From the NCBI GenBank assembly GCA_946406115.1, contig OX291544.1, positions 34,179,521 to 34,243,520 on the forward strand: 64,000 nucleotides of DNA, read 5' to 3'. This DNA is from Apoda limacodes (Eukaryota; Arthropoda; Insecta; Lepidoptera; Limacodidae). This document shows, one piece after another, positions 1-11,097 of the stretch (position 1 is its first letter; every line of letters begins with the position of its first letter). The notes under the pieces were generated by a model, which was given only the letters and a program-made list of their open reading frames with translations, searched no databases and was not told where the DNA came from. A program made the translations under genes and the position numbers.

Positions 1-296
1 GATTAATGGTATATGTGGAGGTGGCCCCTACACCAAACCCTTTAGAAGACTATTTGGCCCTCGGACCTAAAAGTGTACATAAGACAATTTATAGGTAAGA
101 AAACATCCTATTATTTTATAGATTTATTCAAACTCTCAAACAATACACTAAATGTAGCATTATGTTATTTGTTTACTTGTTTCTGAAATAATTGCTTGAC
201 CATGTTCATGTTCAACCATCGAACGATCGAAGAAGAACTTTCAAGAAGTTTGCTTGAAGCTACGCGGGGTTTTTAAAGTTTTAAAACGTAAATTAT

Positions 297-903
297 TACT
301 CTCCTTTATTGCTATATCCTTTATTATTCTCAGTGTTTATAAACACTTCTGTCGCAGTAATCAATTTCAGTCATTACCATATTTATGCTGATGATCTTCA
401 GCTCTACAGATATTTTAGGGTATACAAAGTTATAGAGTGTATAAATCAGCTAAAGTTATGCAGATTATGCTATCCCGACATAACTAAAGAACTACTTTAC
501 AAACTCATCCGCTTTCTCAACTTATGCATCGGTAATTTTTTCAGCTTGCGTAAGTATGATCATGCCTCCCAATATCGTACACAGTTGTCTTTGGCTTAAT
601 ATCCGTTTTCGCCGTAATACTCATCTTCTGACATGTATTTATGGCATTCTTAATAATCCTTTATCCCCTCCTTATTTAATAGAACGATTTGAGTTCTTGG
701 GTTCCTAAGAGCGACAGATATGGTTTTGCCGTTCCAATTTCCTCTGCACCCCTACGCATAGTACGCATATTTATTCGGATTCGTTCACGGTCACGACAGT
801 TCGTTTGTAGAATAATTTACCAGTAAATATTCGTAATGCAAAGTCACTAGAGAGTTTTAAAGCTTTACTGCATCGATACTATATCGACATCCAAAATACA
901 TAG
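297..903 (+). pseudogene. Jockey-type LINE reverse transcriptase, C-terminal remnant
   Basis: Translation gives SPLLLYPLLFSVFIN followed by HIYADDLQLY, the RT palm motifs before and around the catalytic YADD. The frame then jumps to CYPDITKELLYKL and LRKYDHASQYRTQL, so most of the thumb is deleted between about 420 and 460. The closing part, with stops, reads NNLPVNIRNAKSLESFKALL, a typical end of a Jockey-clade ORF2. Bases 1-296 hold no motif I recognise and may be its degraded upstream part. Dead copy. Confidence 0.8.
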
Positions 904-1030
904 GTCAGGTATCGGTACTTTCTAGTTCTCTATGCCTAAATATATATGCATTATATATACATATATGTATGAGATTTTTATAAACGGTTAAAGACTCCAA
1001 AAATATATCAGTACCAGTCAATTTGTTATT

Positions 1031-1211
1031 ATTTTTTTTTTTATACCACTAAGGTGGCAAACAAGCCTACGGTCCGCCTGATGGTACCTAAGCGGTCACC
1101 GTAGCCTATGGACGCTTGCAACACTAGGGGCATCACTCGCGCGTTGCCGACCTTTCAGAAATTTAATAACTTCTTTTTTGAAGAACCCCATACTGTAGTC
1201 CTTAGAGAAAA
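1031..1211 (-). mobile_element. 3' end of a CR1/Jockey-like LINE, minus strand
   Basis: The poly-T run at 1032-1042 is the poly-A tail of a minus-strand element. The segment is closely similar to 37690-37880, the 3' end of a better preserved copy that reads LKGRQRTSNTPGVASVHRLR then stop. Only the last codons and the short 3' UTR remain here, as expected of a severely 5'-truncated insertion. Confidence 0.7.
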
Positions 1212-1237
1212 CCTTTTTTTATTATACAGAGTGCAGG

Positions 1238-1270
1238 CACGACGCACGACGCACGACGCACGACGCACGA
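1238..1270. repeat. Short tandem repeat, 7-bp unit CACGACG
   Basis: Nearly five perfect copies of CACGACG lie directly after the LINE 3' fragment. Nothing else is recognised from 1271 to 1850. Confidence 0.85.
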
Positions 1271-1849
1271 GTAATGAAACAATGGGCTGCATAATTGGTC
1301 TTTACAGCCGGGATCGAAAAAAGATCCTTTTTGCGGCAAGTTCGCTCATTTTTTCTTTGATCTCTAATGGAAATGTTACTACATAACATCATATAGCAAG
1401 GGGGCATCAATATAGTTGATAAGAATTTTGTGGAGATAAATGATATGGAAATAATCACGTCGGTCTCTTGGGCAATAATAAAAGGTACATATATATACAT
1501 AAGTCCAGAAGTAATTTCCTTCGTGATGTGACAGACCTAGCAGATATTTATTTTATGGTGAATAAATATGCTTTTGTTTAGTTTTGATGATCGTTTTCAT
1601 ATTTTGATGTAGATAAACCTGTGGCTGAGTTCATTACGTATCCCAGTCAGGACACTTTAATATTACACATCTCTGTTTCATATTATTGATAATAAATAAA
1701 AATATAATCTAAATTCATGTCTTTTTTTGTACATTTAGTAACACACCTTAATTGAAAAAGTCACAGGATCTTGCATACCTATGAGTAGCTATGGGGTCCA
1801 GTAAGTCTTATCATCACCTTTTTTTTCTCCAAATTTATTCACCATACAG

Positions 1850-2095
1850 GTAGGTGGGTGCAGCAAAACAATTGGTTGGTGCGTGCGGCAAAAATACAAG
1901 TGAACAATCAACAATAGGACGCGGATTAAAACAAAACCAAGTTATAACTGTAAGGTCGCCGAGAGACATAAGTTACATGCGTGTGCGTGCGAGTGCTGCC
2001 GACGCGGACGTGCGGTTAGAGCGGCGGGCGCAGCGCAGACAAAGGCGTGTCGCGGCGCACGGGACCGAGAATTAGCATATCGCGCATCGCCCTCT
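1850..2095. other. CpG-rich block, unidentified
   Basis: This stretch is far richer in G+C and CpG than its AT-rich surroundings. A 73-codon plus-strand frame crosses it, rich in Arg and Ala near its end (LERRAQRRQRR), but I recognise no domain. It may be the 5' region of a retroelement or an old promoter; the sequence alone does not decide. Confidence 0.3.
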
Positions 2096-2254
2096 ACCCG
2101 CTACATAGGTTTATTGTTATTTGTAATCGCTGCAACCGATATCTTAAGCAGAAATTGCTTCTGTTTCCGATCTCTCCGCTCAAAAAAAGCTAAAAGAAAA
2201 TAAAATGTTGTAGTACTCCCAGTTTATTTGTTACGATTCTACCCTATTCTATTT

Positions 2255-2535
2255 TTCCCGATTGAGAGGTCCCATAGGAATGAAATTCTATCGCGATAAT
2301 CAAACTTAGCGCGGGAAAACACGATTTAATTGGGCGGTAATTTGTCACAGGGATAGTTGAAGATATGGAAAAGGATTGAAACTCCTTTTTATCCCGATTC
2401 GGAAGTTCCCGGGGGAATAAAACCATGGTAAAACATTGTGCAATTGAGCTTGACGTCTTAGTTGAAGAGACCGGAATAGGATATAAACAACATTTTATAC
2501 TGATCACGAGTTCCTGTGGGAATAAAAACTTATCG
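2255..2535. repeat. Degenerate repeat with three related modules
   Basis: Three spaced modules resemble each other: CCCGATTGAGAGGTCCCATA near 2258, CCCGATTCGGAAGTTCCCGG near 2393 and CACGAGTTCCTGTGGGAATA near 2503, each continuing into GGAAT(A/G)AAA. Spacings are roughly 135 and 110 bp. They look like diverged tandem units of a dispersed repeat; the family is not identified. Confidence 0.45.
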
Positions 2536-2756
2536 CAACATTTGTACGGGAATCCATTATTTTTCAATTAAAATGGATGAAAATTGGTACATGGCCTTTC
2601 GGTTGAAAATTAAGAATGATTATTGTATGGTATTGTATGATATGGTTCGTAGTGTAGTGTAGAAGAACTAAGAAATCATTTTACTAAATTAAATTAAAAT
2701 AAATGGCTTGAAATGGGGGCTAAAGTTTATGTGAAAATCCATTATTTTTAAACCTT

Positions 2757-2905
2757 CATCTTCTTCTCAGCCAGGGGACGTCTACTGCTAAATATAGACC
2801 CCCCCCCCTCATATGTTTCTACAAAGATCGGTCCAATGCCGCCCGCGCCCAACTACTTCCGACAGCTTTAACCGGATCATATTTCCATCCAAATCAGATG
2901 GGTAT
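2757..2905 (-). repeat. Probable RTE-type LINE 3' remnant, antisense
   Basis: The segment GACGTCTACTGCTAAATATA, the C-run and GCCGCCCGCGCCCAACTACT resemble a motif very common in lepidopteran genomes, which I associate with the antisense 3' coding end of RTE/BovB-like LINEs. It is short and diverged, so the call rests on recalled pattern rather than an intact domain. Confidence 0.35.
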
Positions 2906-3069
2906 TTCGTATTTTTCAACCGACCTTTTTCCTATCGATGAATGAGTAAACAAGAGTTTAAGGATTTTTGACATTTTGTGACAAAGTCTGAAAATCAAAT
3001 GGGGTCGCTGATTACGAAAACGCGGCGGAAGTGAAATTCATTGTTGGAGTGTGATTGGTTTCAAATGTC

Positions 3070-3924
3070 TAAAGAATAATATGTATTATAAAGAGGACGA
3101 TTTGATTGTTTGTTTGTATTGAATAGGCTCCGAAACAACTGAACCGATTTGAAAAATTTTTAGAAGCCGACATTATCCCTGATGAACATATGCTACTTTT
3201 TACTGCGGGTAAATGCTTCATTCCTACGGGAAAATGATATATGAATAATAGGACAACGGGGAGTAAGAATTATCCTTCCGTACTTATCTTTTTCACATAA
3301 CTTCTAGACGGCTGAACCGATTGGGTTGAAATTTTATATGGGATTTCGATGGTTTCCTGAATGATTTGAAAATTCAATTGGACCCGGAAGGTGGCGCTGC
3401 TTGTCGGTATGTCAACTACTAAACGGCTTGACCGATTGGGTTGAAATTTTGTATGTGTATTTCCATTCACAGACACGAGTGTATTATGCCATTAAAGAAG
3501 AAAGATTTGAGTGTTTGTTTTTTCTCTATGATTGAGGAGTTGCCGTAAGAACTTATGCCTATAACGAAATTTAGGGCGGGCGAAGCCGCTGGCAGAGGCT
3601 TCATACATAAATACATCCAGACTCTAGACATAATACAAACACAAATGTTTATATTATGACATAAATGTTTGTCAAGTGCGGGAATCGAACCCACCCACAC
3701 CCTTTGCAAAGCAGCTGGCCACACTACCAACTGGCTGCGAGCGAGTTTAATTTTTATTTTTTCTCTCAGCTGCATACATGGCGACTTAACTTCCGTAGTT
3801 GATATTTTTTTAAATTCAGCTGGATCTTAAATTGTATATATTGTTTTGCGCAGGCAAGGTCCCGATTTTCTAAATTTTAAATTACCACAAATTTAACGCG
3901 AGAGAAGCCGCGGGCAAAAGCTAG
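3070..3924 (+). mobile_element. Helitron-like non-autonomous element with nested SINE
   Basis: It begins with TATTATAAAGAGGACGATTT and GATTGTTTGTTTG, like many small lepidopteran Helitrons, and ends CCGCGGGCAAAAGCTAG followed by T, the CTAG|T end expected of Helitrons. Its first ~530 bp match the element at 18573-19046 closely. An internal end-like block (GCCGCTGGCAGAGGC, near 3585) followed by extra sequence suggests a second Helitron end or insertion; the SINE lies between the two ends. No Rep/helicase is encoded. Confidence 0.65.
3602..3745 (-). mobile_element. tRNA-derived SINE, minus strand
   Basis: On the minus strand there is an A box TGGTAGTGTGG (3729-3719) and a perfect B box GGTTCGATTCC (3691-3681), 27 nt apart, as in a tRNA gene or tRNA-headed SINE. 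A tRNA-unrelated body continues to about 3602, and acceptor-stem pairing is poor. I therefore read it as a SINE head rather than a functional tRNA. It is nested inside the Helitron-like element. Confidence 0.7.
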
Positions 3925-4502
3925 TCTATATAAATAAAAATGAATCTCAAAATTTGTTGCTAAGCGCAAAATTCGAAGACGGCTGGACCAATTCGGGTAA
4001 TTTTTTTTGTTGTTGTAGTTAGTTTTAGGGCAAGGTTTTTATGAAAAAAAAAAACGGTCAAGTGTGAATCGGACTCGCGCACTAAGGAAAACTCGAAGAG
4101 GGCTGGATCAATTCGTGTAATTTTTTTTGTTGTGTTTATTTGTGGATTAGGTTTTTATGAAAGAATAAAAAACTTTTTTATGAAATTTTAATGAAATTTT
4201 GTTAAGTTGTTAACAAAGGTTTCTGAGATAGAAAAAAAGGGTCAAGTGCGAGTCGGACTCGCGCAATAAGGGTGAACCGATTGTAATAAAATTTTGGTCA
4301 GTTGTTATGCACACGCCGGGAAATGTTTCTGAAAAAGAGTCTGACTTGCGCAATAAGGGGAAACCGATTGTAACAAAATTTTGGTATGTTGTTATGCACA
4401 TGCCGGGGAAGGTTTCTGAATTAGTACACCTAGTACCCTTTCACAATAGGTTGGTGCAGCAGTTGTTTTAAAAAAAGAAACAACGCTCGCCTGGTCAGCT
4501 AG
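3925..4502 (+). mobile_element. Second Helitron-like element abutting the first
   Basis: It starts TCTATATAAATAAAAATG at the T immediately after the CTAG of the upstream element and ends CTGGTCAGCTAG followed by T. This fits TC...CTAG with insertion at an AT site. It carries an 87-bp internal tandem duplication and codes for nothing. From 4503 to 5450 I see only AT-rich sequence. Confidence 0.65.
4250..4420. repeat. 87-bp tandem duplication inside a Helitron
   Basis: The block from GAGTCGGACTCGCGCAATAA is repeated 87 bp later as GAGTCTGACTTGCGCAATAA. Both copies include AACCGATTGTAA and a GTTGTTATGCACA segment. The copies have diverged moderately, so the duplication is old. Confidence 0.75.
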
Positions 4503-5453
4503 TTTATTATAAATTAAAATTAATTTTTAGTATTTTTACTTACCATCATCGTTAGTATTTTGTAGTTTGTATTGGCTTTTTAGTCTATTTCGCACCCAGT
4601 GTCCTCTATAATTAACGCGCACTTGGCCCGTGTGGGTGCCTAGTGCGTAAGCGCAAACATTCTTCATAGTAAGTAGCTATAGACGTGTCCAAAAGTTCGA
4701 AGGTTTGATATACTCATTCGTTTAGTTCTTTGTTTTAATATACTTAGGTGACATATAAGCATACAGTGTTGCTAACCCTTGTCTGTGACGAACTAGGCTG
4801 GACTCCCTCACGGGGCTAGCGATGCGATGGTTGAGAGAGGAGTGGACGTGTGCATTGTTTTTAACAATTCCTTAGATATACACAATGGTTATCAAACATT
4901 AACTTAATCCACTGATTTTATCTAGACTAGTATTGATAAAAGTCATCAGTTGGCAGACTCTTTGGTAGTTTGGTCAAGACTGGCCTTTAAGTAAAAGTAA
5001 AATAAAATATCAGAAGGCGTAATAACGTCATTTAATTATTTAAAATCAATATGACAATTTAAATTAAAAATAATAATAACGAAAAACTAAAAATAACAAC
5101 AATAAAAATAAAATTTTAATAGACATTATTTGGCAGTACAGTTATTAACAATAGTGTGAATAGCCACAACGGATCTTAGTGCCAATGTGCTTTTAATATG
5201 AAGTATTTCCATTAATCAATCCTAAAACTTTTTGAATATAATAGACTTTTTTAACTGCAACAATTCCACAATTAGGTTATCCAGATCACAGGAACCTATA
5301 TGAAAAAAAAAATCATAAATTTATACTATTTACCTAAACCCTTAACTTTTATTGCCCTAACGCGTGAGCTGGTCTTATCTTTATTATCTAGTTTTATTAA
5401 TTTTTATTACACGTCACACCAAAAATACAAAAAATTCAACAGTTACTGAATAT

Positions 5454-5484
5454 ATTATTATTATTAATAATAATAATAATAATA
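5454..5484. repeat. (AAT)n microsatellite tail of the RTE LINE
   Basis: An ATT/AAT trinucleotide run sits exactly downstream of the minus-strand RTE coding end. RTE elements typically end in such short 3' repeats instead of poly-A. Confidence 0.75.
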
Positions 5485-7800
5485 GCCTTTTATTCCTTAA
5501 GACAAGTTACAAGAGGTCCCTAAGTTCGGTGTGCCTTTTGGCATAGGCCTCCTCCAATTCCTTCCAATGGGTCCTGTCCCTTGCTACTCTCAACCAGAAT
5601 TGTCCCGCTGTCTGTTTCAAGTCATCTTCCCATCTCCTGACTTGACGACCCCTGCCCCTTTTGCCGTCTCATGGTTGCCAGGGGGTGACTTGCTTGCTCC
5701 ATTTGTTAATGGGGTGGCGTAGCATATGTCCAGTTCATCTCCATTTTTGGACGTCTATCCGGGTAAGAATGTCTGTGAGTTTTGTTCTTGTTCTTATGTC
5801 TACGTTCCTGACTCTGTCCCAGTTTAGCCGTCTAAAGATGTGCTCGAGTACGGCGTTAAATAGCGCAGGGGAGAGGATCGCCTTGGTGTACGCCCTTTTT
5901 AATAGGAAATGATTCTCCTGTTGATTCTAGTTTAATACTGGCCTTGCTAGATTTGTATATACTCTTAAGTATTTCTATATAGTTGCTGTGGACCCCTTGT
6001 TGTTCGAGGCTCCGCCATATGTATTGGTGCCTGAGGCTGTCGAATGCCTTTGAGTAATCTATAAACGCCAAGTAGATTTGTTTATTGTATTCGTTGTACT
6101 TCTGTATCAGCTGTTTTATTGTGTGAATATGATCTATTGTGCTGTAGTCTTTTCTGAATCCTGCTTGCTCTACGGATTGGTTTTTGTTTAGTGTTAATGA
6201 TATTCTTTCCAGGATCACTTTAGCAAATACTTTACATATGTTTGATATTAGAGAAATTGGCCTATAGTTCCCAATCTGGTCTCTAGGGCCTTTTTTATGT
6301 AGCAGAATAATGTGACACTCGGTCCATTCTTCTGGAATTTGCCTTGATTGTAAGATTTCATTGAAAAGTTTTGCCAGCACAGGACTGATTTTCTCTAATA
6401 TTCCCTTGAGCAGTTCATTGGGTATCTTGTCCGGCCCTGGGGCTTTTTGAGTTTTTGGGATTCTATTGCCTTGGTTACCTCTGAGGTACTACTTTGTTTT
6501 CTTCTGCTTCGTTTATTTCTAGAATTGTGGCCAACCCTGAATCGAATTTATCAGAATACAATAGGCGGTAATAGTCCGTAGCTGTTTTCTGTATTGAGAG
6601 TCGATTAGTTAAGTAAGATTCGCGTTGCTTTAGTTTCGATATCCATTCTTTACCATGTTAGCTTAGTTGTTTCATAGCCTTTTTTGTTCCTCCTGTTCTT
6701 TTTATATATTCTTCCAAAACCCTATTTCTTTTCTTCGTACGGTCTCTTATCATATTCTCCTTAATTTCTCGTCTTTCTTTGTCCCCTTTATTTGAAATTA
6801 GTGTTCTTCTTTCGTCTAATACTTCTAGTGTATCTTTGCTTAAATAGCTTTCTTTGCTGGGTTTGCTGACTAGCATCTCTTTCAATTTGTTTTGTAATCT
6901 CCTGTTTAATCCCAGTTTCTGTGTCGGAGGTAATCATTTAATTGAGTGATTCTGTTATGCGGAAATTAGTGGAATGACTGTGTTCTGAAATTTGATACAA
7001 CTTATTATTGTTTACTAGTTTTTCCTGGATCTTTTGGGTTTGTTTAGGCTTAGGCAACTTCTTACTATACGGTGGTCTGTGTTAAAGTTGAGCTTTTTAA
7101 CTATGTTGATATCTGTGAACGCGCTTGCTTTGTTGGTTATAATACAGTCAATTTCAGTTTTGTATTATGCACCTGGGGAGGACCACGTCCATTTGCTTTT
7201 AGGTTTTTTGTCAAAACGTGAGTTTATTAAAATAAGGTTATTTTCCATAATGAATTCTTCTAGTTTCTGTCCATTTTGGCTTCTTTTGCCATGCCCAAAC
7301 TTCCTGATTGAGATTCTTCTCCAATTTGCCTTTCTCCAACCTGTGCGTAAAAGTCGCCCATGATTATTATGTTTTTGTTGTAGTGCGGTTTTATCGCTGC
7401 TGAGATACTCTCATATAAATATTATATGTCTGATTTCCCTGCTTGTTCTGTTGGTGCGTATATTTGAAAGATGGTCCAGTTTTTCTTGTAACCCGGAAAT
7501 TTTAAATAAACTACCGTAATTCTGTCAGAAACGCCTTCAAACCCCATAATGTTTTTCTTCAGCTTAGACTTAATAAGGAAACCTACTCCTTTCTGTCCGG
7601 TGAGTTCTCCTTTGTGAAACATGATATAGTCGTTCCTCACTTCTATCCCTTCTCCTGGCCTTCTTATCTCGCTGATGCCCATTATGTCCCATTTTATGTT
7701 GGATATGGCTATTTCTAGTTCTTTGAGGCTCTCTTCTGTTCTTAGGGTCCTAGTATTCAGTGTACAGACATGTATATGTTCAGTGATTTTTTATCTTGTT
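5485..7800 (-). pseudogene. RTE-clade LINE ORF2 (endonuclease-RT), internally deleted
   Basis: Reading leftward on the minus strand: endonuclease from about 7795 (TLNTRTLRTEESLKELE, MGISEIRRPGEG, QIYAPTEQAGKSD, IIMGDFYAQVG, TDHR), a Lys/Glu-rich linker (6885-6658), then RT fingers and palm (GNYRPISLISNICKVFAKVI, AFIDYSKAFDSL, KKGVHQGDPL at 6380-5856). The frame passes from GDPL directly into LFNAVLEHIFRRLNWDR, then TGHMLRHPINKWSKQV, GRQVRRWEDDLKQTAG and WKELEEAYA. The catalytic ADD block and the thumb are therefore missing, with the deletion joint near 5790-5860. Frameshifts and stops confirm a dead copy. The 3' end carries an AAT tail. Confidence 0.9.
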
Positions 7801-8624
7801 TTATCTGTTGTTGTTTTATTGTTTTCTTTTTGTGCATATTTTGTGCCGGTGAGAAATTTATGGTAGAAAGAAATCTCAATCACCTCAGTAAGAAGGAATA
7901 TATTAACGGACCTTGTTTCTAGGACATTTTCAGGTAGGCAAAGATAAATCTTCTATAAAAGTAGAAGTGGGGACAAAGATTATACCAGCCATAATAATTA
8001 TATAGCCCACTAAAGAACTAGGTCTGCCAAGAGATACAGTAATTACTACGTATAATCCATGTCCATCCTTAGCGGCGTTAGTAGGGTTTTACTATTTTGG
8101 CTGGTTAGCTAGTGTAGGTGAGCGCTGATGATCATTGTAAGGCGGCACCCCTTAAACCTACTTTCAGGTCGCAAGTCCTGAACACATAGCTACCTAGTTC
8201 CCACTCTAAAAAACGAATGGACTAAGCATTCTTATGGATTTTACTCTGAAATGAGGAAGTAGCGAAAATTAGGGTTCCTTTGTGTACGGATGACAGAAGA
8301 ATCATATAGCTCTTTAGTACCTGTGTCCTTTAGGTTTGATATTCGGGTATTTGCTTTGTTTAGGTGTTTTGCACTGGCTTTAAAAATGGTGAAAACTCAA
8401 AGTAAGCATTATTTATGATCGTAGTTTTAGTTATATTTATCTTCTTGATTTTTTCCTTTTACGCTTATTTGTATACTATTGTTTGCTATATTACTCTGAC
8501 GTACCTCTAAAACAACTGGGAAACTAATAATCTGACACAACGGTTTTCGGGTCCTACCGCTTTTGACGTAAGAAAATTATCTACATCATTATTAATCATT
8601 AGATTCTTTGATTTCTCTCTCTTT
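7801..8624. other. No feature recognised
   Basis: AT-rich sequence with no ORF longer than background and no repeat or RNA motif that I can name. Confidence 0.5.
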
Positions 8625-9080
8625 GAATAAAAGTGTGGGCAAGGTTCCTAGAACATTTCACTAATATTTCCAAAGAAAGGGGGGGGCGTTACAACACTCA
8701 CACCGAGCTGCAGGAATTATACGCAGTGAATAAGCTGATCAGTTTGCCTGGCATCACTATTGTAGCCTGGCGTTTAGGCCAAATTGTCGCAGGGTGGTCG
8801 CCGCCGCAGCGCACGGTGCGATCGACAAAAGGTCGCAGTCAAATGTGTCAACTGCAGGTAAGCGCACACGGCCAACAGCCGCTCTTGTCCTGTATTCAAG
8901 CGCGAAGCGAGGTGTAGGGAGGTGACTATCAATCCTCCGTTATCCCGTAACAAAGCCCAATGGACAACAAAATTGCCCCCGCCATCGCCCACACCCTTGC
9001 AACAGTTGCAGCGGCAGGAGTATGACCTTTCTGCAGGCGCAAATTCAATGCTCCCCGCCAACCTATAAAACTTATAAAAC
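8625..9080. other. GC-richer block upstream of a LINE, unidentified
   Basis: Base composition shifts to G+C-rich here and back to AT-rich after 9080. A 102-codon minus-strand frame (9082-8774) is Cys-rich (SCRCNCCKGVGDGGG), but I recognise no domain. It may be the end of another repeat lying upstream of the LINE 5' UTR. Confidence 0.3.
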
Positions 9081-9554
9081 ATGATTAAAAAACAACAACA
9101 ACTTCACGGACGGTGACAACGTAATGTATCTGTGCCAATACAAAAAAATTATAAAAATGTTTAAATAGTAATATTTGACAAAACAAAGATTATCTAGCTC
9201 TCAATATCAATATAAATAAATAGTGTGAGTGTTTGTGACAAGTTTCAAGTAGTGAAAATAATAATATTTACCCAAAATAGAAAGTGATCTATTTACTAGC
9301 TGCACAACATTATTTTTGAAAAATCTTTTTACCCGTTTGTTAACTGTGTCTATAGAAATAAAAGTGAATACAAAATATTCAAATTGACAAGTCGCACAGT
9401 GTACAATTTTAAATATTTGTTTTTAATTATAACCGTTTCAAGTTGTCAACATTTGTGAACTTTGAACCCATTAGATAGTTGTCTTGCTACGACGACAATA
9501 TAAGTAAATGTATCAAACATTTGTTTTGACATTTTCACCACGAAATTGTAATCA

Positions 9555-9620
9555 ACTCTGGTGTATCGGTTACAGTACCGGACTTGTGATTTAAGGACCG
9601 CCGGCTCGAGACCACGCGTT
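9555..9620 (+). promoter_or_regulatory. tRNA-like / Pol III box-like segment in LINE 5' UTR
   Basis: An A-box-like TGGTGTATCGG (9559-9569) and a B-box-like GGCTCGAGACC (9603-9613) are 33 nt apart, the spacing of a tRNA gene, and lie about 40 nt before the LINE ORF1 start codon. Short hairpin pairing (CGGT/ACCG) occurs between them. Acceptor and anticodon stems are not convincing, so it is not a functional tRNA. A comparable segment precedes ORF1 of the LINE at 20590. Confidence 0.4.
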
Positions 9621-9654
9621 CCTTCACTTTTTGTTTCTTAAACTACTATAAAAG

Positions 9655-10887
9655 ATGATGATTCGCGCTAAAGAAATGGAATCTAAACTTAAGTCAACTC
9701 TGTACGAGCTTTAGGTATGTAAAGAACAGTGTACGGCTTTCATACAAGAGCGCGAAGATAGCGAAATTGAAATAAAATCGATGATCGATATAATTAGTTC
9801 ACTTGAAAAGGAATTGGTTAAACTGGATATGAAATTGGAAGACATGCGTGAACATGAGGAATCTAACCAGTGCCGTATTGACTACGATTCTGCCTTGCAA
9901 AAAATAAGTCTCATAGAACAAAAACTTACTGTAATGTACAGTCAAAATATTAATCCGCAAAATAAACAAAAAAAAAAACCAAACGCTTAACTTTATACGA
10001 CGAATTTGTAAATGTGGGACATTCATTTTTAACCATAGACGGGTCAAAATATCCGACTTGCCTTCGGAAATGGTGTTTAAAGAAAAACAATAAAACACAT
10101 AAAATTATTCGAAAATTAACAGCAAAAATTAAGAAAAATATATGTCAACCTCGACAACTACCTCGACACAATTGACTATTGAAAAAAATAAATTGATGCA
10201 TAGAATTGAAGATATGCAATCCAAATTTGACAATCTTACTAAAAAATATGAATTAGCACAAAATGAGATTTCCGCAAATATAGCCGCTTTGAGTGAACTA
10301 ACTGCAATAGGGCAATATCATTTGGAACGGTTTGAATCACTAACCGACAAACAGGAGCACAATACAGATGATGAGAAATCGATACAATGTGAAGACATGG
10401 GTTTTGCATCCATGGTTACTGAAGTATTACCTTTGGAAAAAACTATGTCGGAGAGTCAAGATTCTACTTGCGCCATCACTCCTACTAAGGAATGTTTGAC
10501 TGCTTTCCCAACGTCCGAAGATAAACAAACCGTAATTTTTTCAGACAAGTTAGGAATAGACATAGTAGAATTTTTTAGAGACTGTTTAAATGAGATCACT
10601 CTATCTAGGAGCATCACTAACGTATATTTTAAATAAAAGTGTGCAAAATAAGTTTACAACAAATAAAATATTGATTTTAATAATTGGTGAGAGATTCACT
10701 TGCAACAAAAAAGAATTAGTAAGCTGTCTTGACATACTTACAAAATTATCACAAAATCTATATAAAATAATAATATGTTCATTACCATATTCGTTTAAAG
10801 CCACTCAGACACAAAACTGCTACACATACAATTTAAACACTTTAATTCATAAGGTCACAAAACACTGTGACATATATTTTTTTTGAT
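9655..10887 (+). pseudogene. LINE ORF1: coiled coil plus esterase-like domain
   Basis: The start ATG ATG is at 9655. The frame has an in-frame TAG near 9712 and continues to 9990 as a Glu/Lys heptad-rich coiled coil (SLEKELVKLDMKLEDM). It shifts at about 10140 to a second coiled coil (LMHRIEDMQSKFDNLTKKYE), then TVIFSDKLGIDIVEFF, which resembles block I of SGNH/GDSL esterases. After another shift, ILILIIGERFTCNKKEL and IIICSLPYSFKATQTQN look like later esterase blocks. This arrangement is known from CR1-group LINE ORF1 proteins. At least two frameshifts and one stop make it a pseudogene. It belongs with ORF2 starting at 11098. Confidence 0.7.
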
Positions 10888-11097
10888 ACAAATAAATTAA
10901 GTAGTGATCTCCATCTAAGATAAAATGTATCAGTCTACACTTTTTAAAGGACAAATAGCAGCTTCGCTAGCTCATAATATTAACAGTTCAAGGAAAAAGT
11001 ACACATCTACTTCACTGGGTTGCAGCAGCGTTGTAAATTGCATACAAACTATTATTAGTTTAAACTAGCTAAAAAGACAATAGAGAGATATCATAGT

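Noticed and set aside
3681..3745. tRNA gene on the minus strand
   Set aside because: A and B boxes are good, but acceptor stem pairing is poor and a SINE-like body follows; it is nested in a Helitron.
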